NCBI GenBank assembly: GCA_028683685.1
Contig: JAQUHH010000164.1
Coordinates: 1 to 5,804 of the forward strand
Reading direction: 5' to 3'
Source of the DNA: Bacteroidales bacterium
Lineage (GTDB): Bacteria; Bacteroidota; Bacteroidia; Bacteroidales; WCHB1-69
Length of the DNA: 5,804 nt
In this document: positions 5,538 to 5,804 of the stretch, piece by piece
How the letters are laid out: every line of letters starts with the position of its first letter
How positions within the stretch are numbered: position 1 is the stretch's first letter
The notes under the pieces: generated by a model
Told to the model about the DNA's origin: nothing
Seen by the model: only the letters and a program-made list of their open reading frames with translations
Database searches by the model: none
Made by a program: the position numbers and the translations under genes

Positions 5538-5804
5538 TTATAAAGAGAAACTGAGTGAAATTACAACCCTTATTTTTGATTTTGATGGTGTATTAAGCGA
5601 CGGAAAAGTTTTGGTTTTGCCCGACGGTGAGCAGCTTAGAATGACAAATGTGCGTGATGGATATGCACTTCAATTGGCCATCAAAAAAGGTTTAAATATT
5701 GCGATTATCAGTGGCGGACGTTCGGTTTCTATGCAAAAAAGGTTTGAATCCATGAATCTGACCGATATTTATTTAGGAATCGACAATAAAATGAAAACCT
5801 TTCA
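5530..5804 (+). CDS. kdsC: KdsC-type HAD phosphatase (3-deoxy-D-manno-octulosonate 8-phosphate phosphatase), 3' truncated by window
   Basis: The frame from ATG 5530 runs open to the window end (91 complete codons). It shows HAD motif I as FDFDGVLSDG (16-25, nucleophile D17 and acid/base D19), the KdsC-characteristic NVRDGYALQLA (40-50), and motif II as IISGG (59-63, S61). GIDNK near residue 84 corresponds to the G-(Q/V/I)-x-x-K stretch of the family. There is no cap insertion after motif I, as in the small tetrameric KdsC proteins. The expected reaction is hydrolysis of Kdo 8-phosphate to Kdo and phosphate in lipopolysaccharide core synthesis. HAD motif IV lies beyond the window, and other C0-type HAD phosphatases are possible. 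It overlaps the DUF2520 gene by 8 bases (5530-5537). Confidence 0.87.
   Translation, partial: MINYKEKLSEITTLIFDFDGVLSDGKVLVLPDGEQLRMTNVRDGYALQLAIKKGLNIAIISGGRSVSMQKRFESMNLTDIYLGIDNKMKTF

Overview
The window looks like ordinary chromosomal DNA from a member of the Bacteroidota, most likely a flavobacterium-like organism. The reasons are its low G+C content (roughly a third by eye), A-rich sequence in place of Shine-Dalgarno sites before start codons, several matches to the Bacteroidota -7 promoter element TAnnTTTG, and a secreted protein ending in a type IX secretion (T9SS) sorting domain. I see no insertion sequence, phage gene, CRISPR array or other sign of recent transfer.

Left part, plus strand (1-1985): the end of a cofactor-dependent phosphoglycerate mutase gene (gpmA), a PPP-family metallophosphoesterase, and a complete class II fructose-bisphosphate aldolase (fbaA). 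Gaps are 6 and 11 bases, and a strong hairpin terminator follows the aldolase. This is a compact, glycolysis-themed operon with a phosphatase in the middle.

Middle part, minus strand (2008-4574): read from right to left, these are a manganese efflux pump (mntP, GTG start), a secreted endonuclease I-family nuclease with an Ig-like domain and T9SS tail, a 6-carboxytetrahydropterin synthase (queD), and a tRNA-Leu(UAG). A perfect 30-base palindrome follows the tRNA and faces the aldolase terminator. The protein genes are tightly spaced: 24 bases between mntP and the nuclease gene, and one base between the nuclease stop and the queD start. They are probably co-transcribed although their functions look unrelated. 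The tRNA has its own candidate -7 box.

Right part, plus strand (4575-5804): a 168-base divergent intergenic region carries candidate promoters for mntP and for the rightward pair. The pair is a Rossmann-like/DUF2520 protein and the start of a KdsC-type HAD phosphatase (lipopolysaccharide Kdo pathway), which overlap by 8 bases. The -7 box of the first gene lies so close to its ATG that the mRNA may be leaderless.

No clear new multi-gene system is visible. The points most worth a second look are the phosphatase embedded in the glycolytic operon, the near-overlap of the secreted nuclease and queD genes, the inverted repeat upstream of mntP, and the possible leaderless mRNA.
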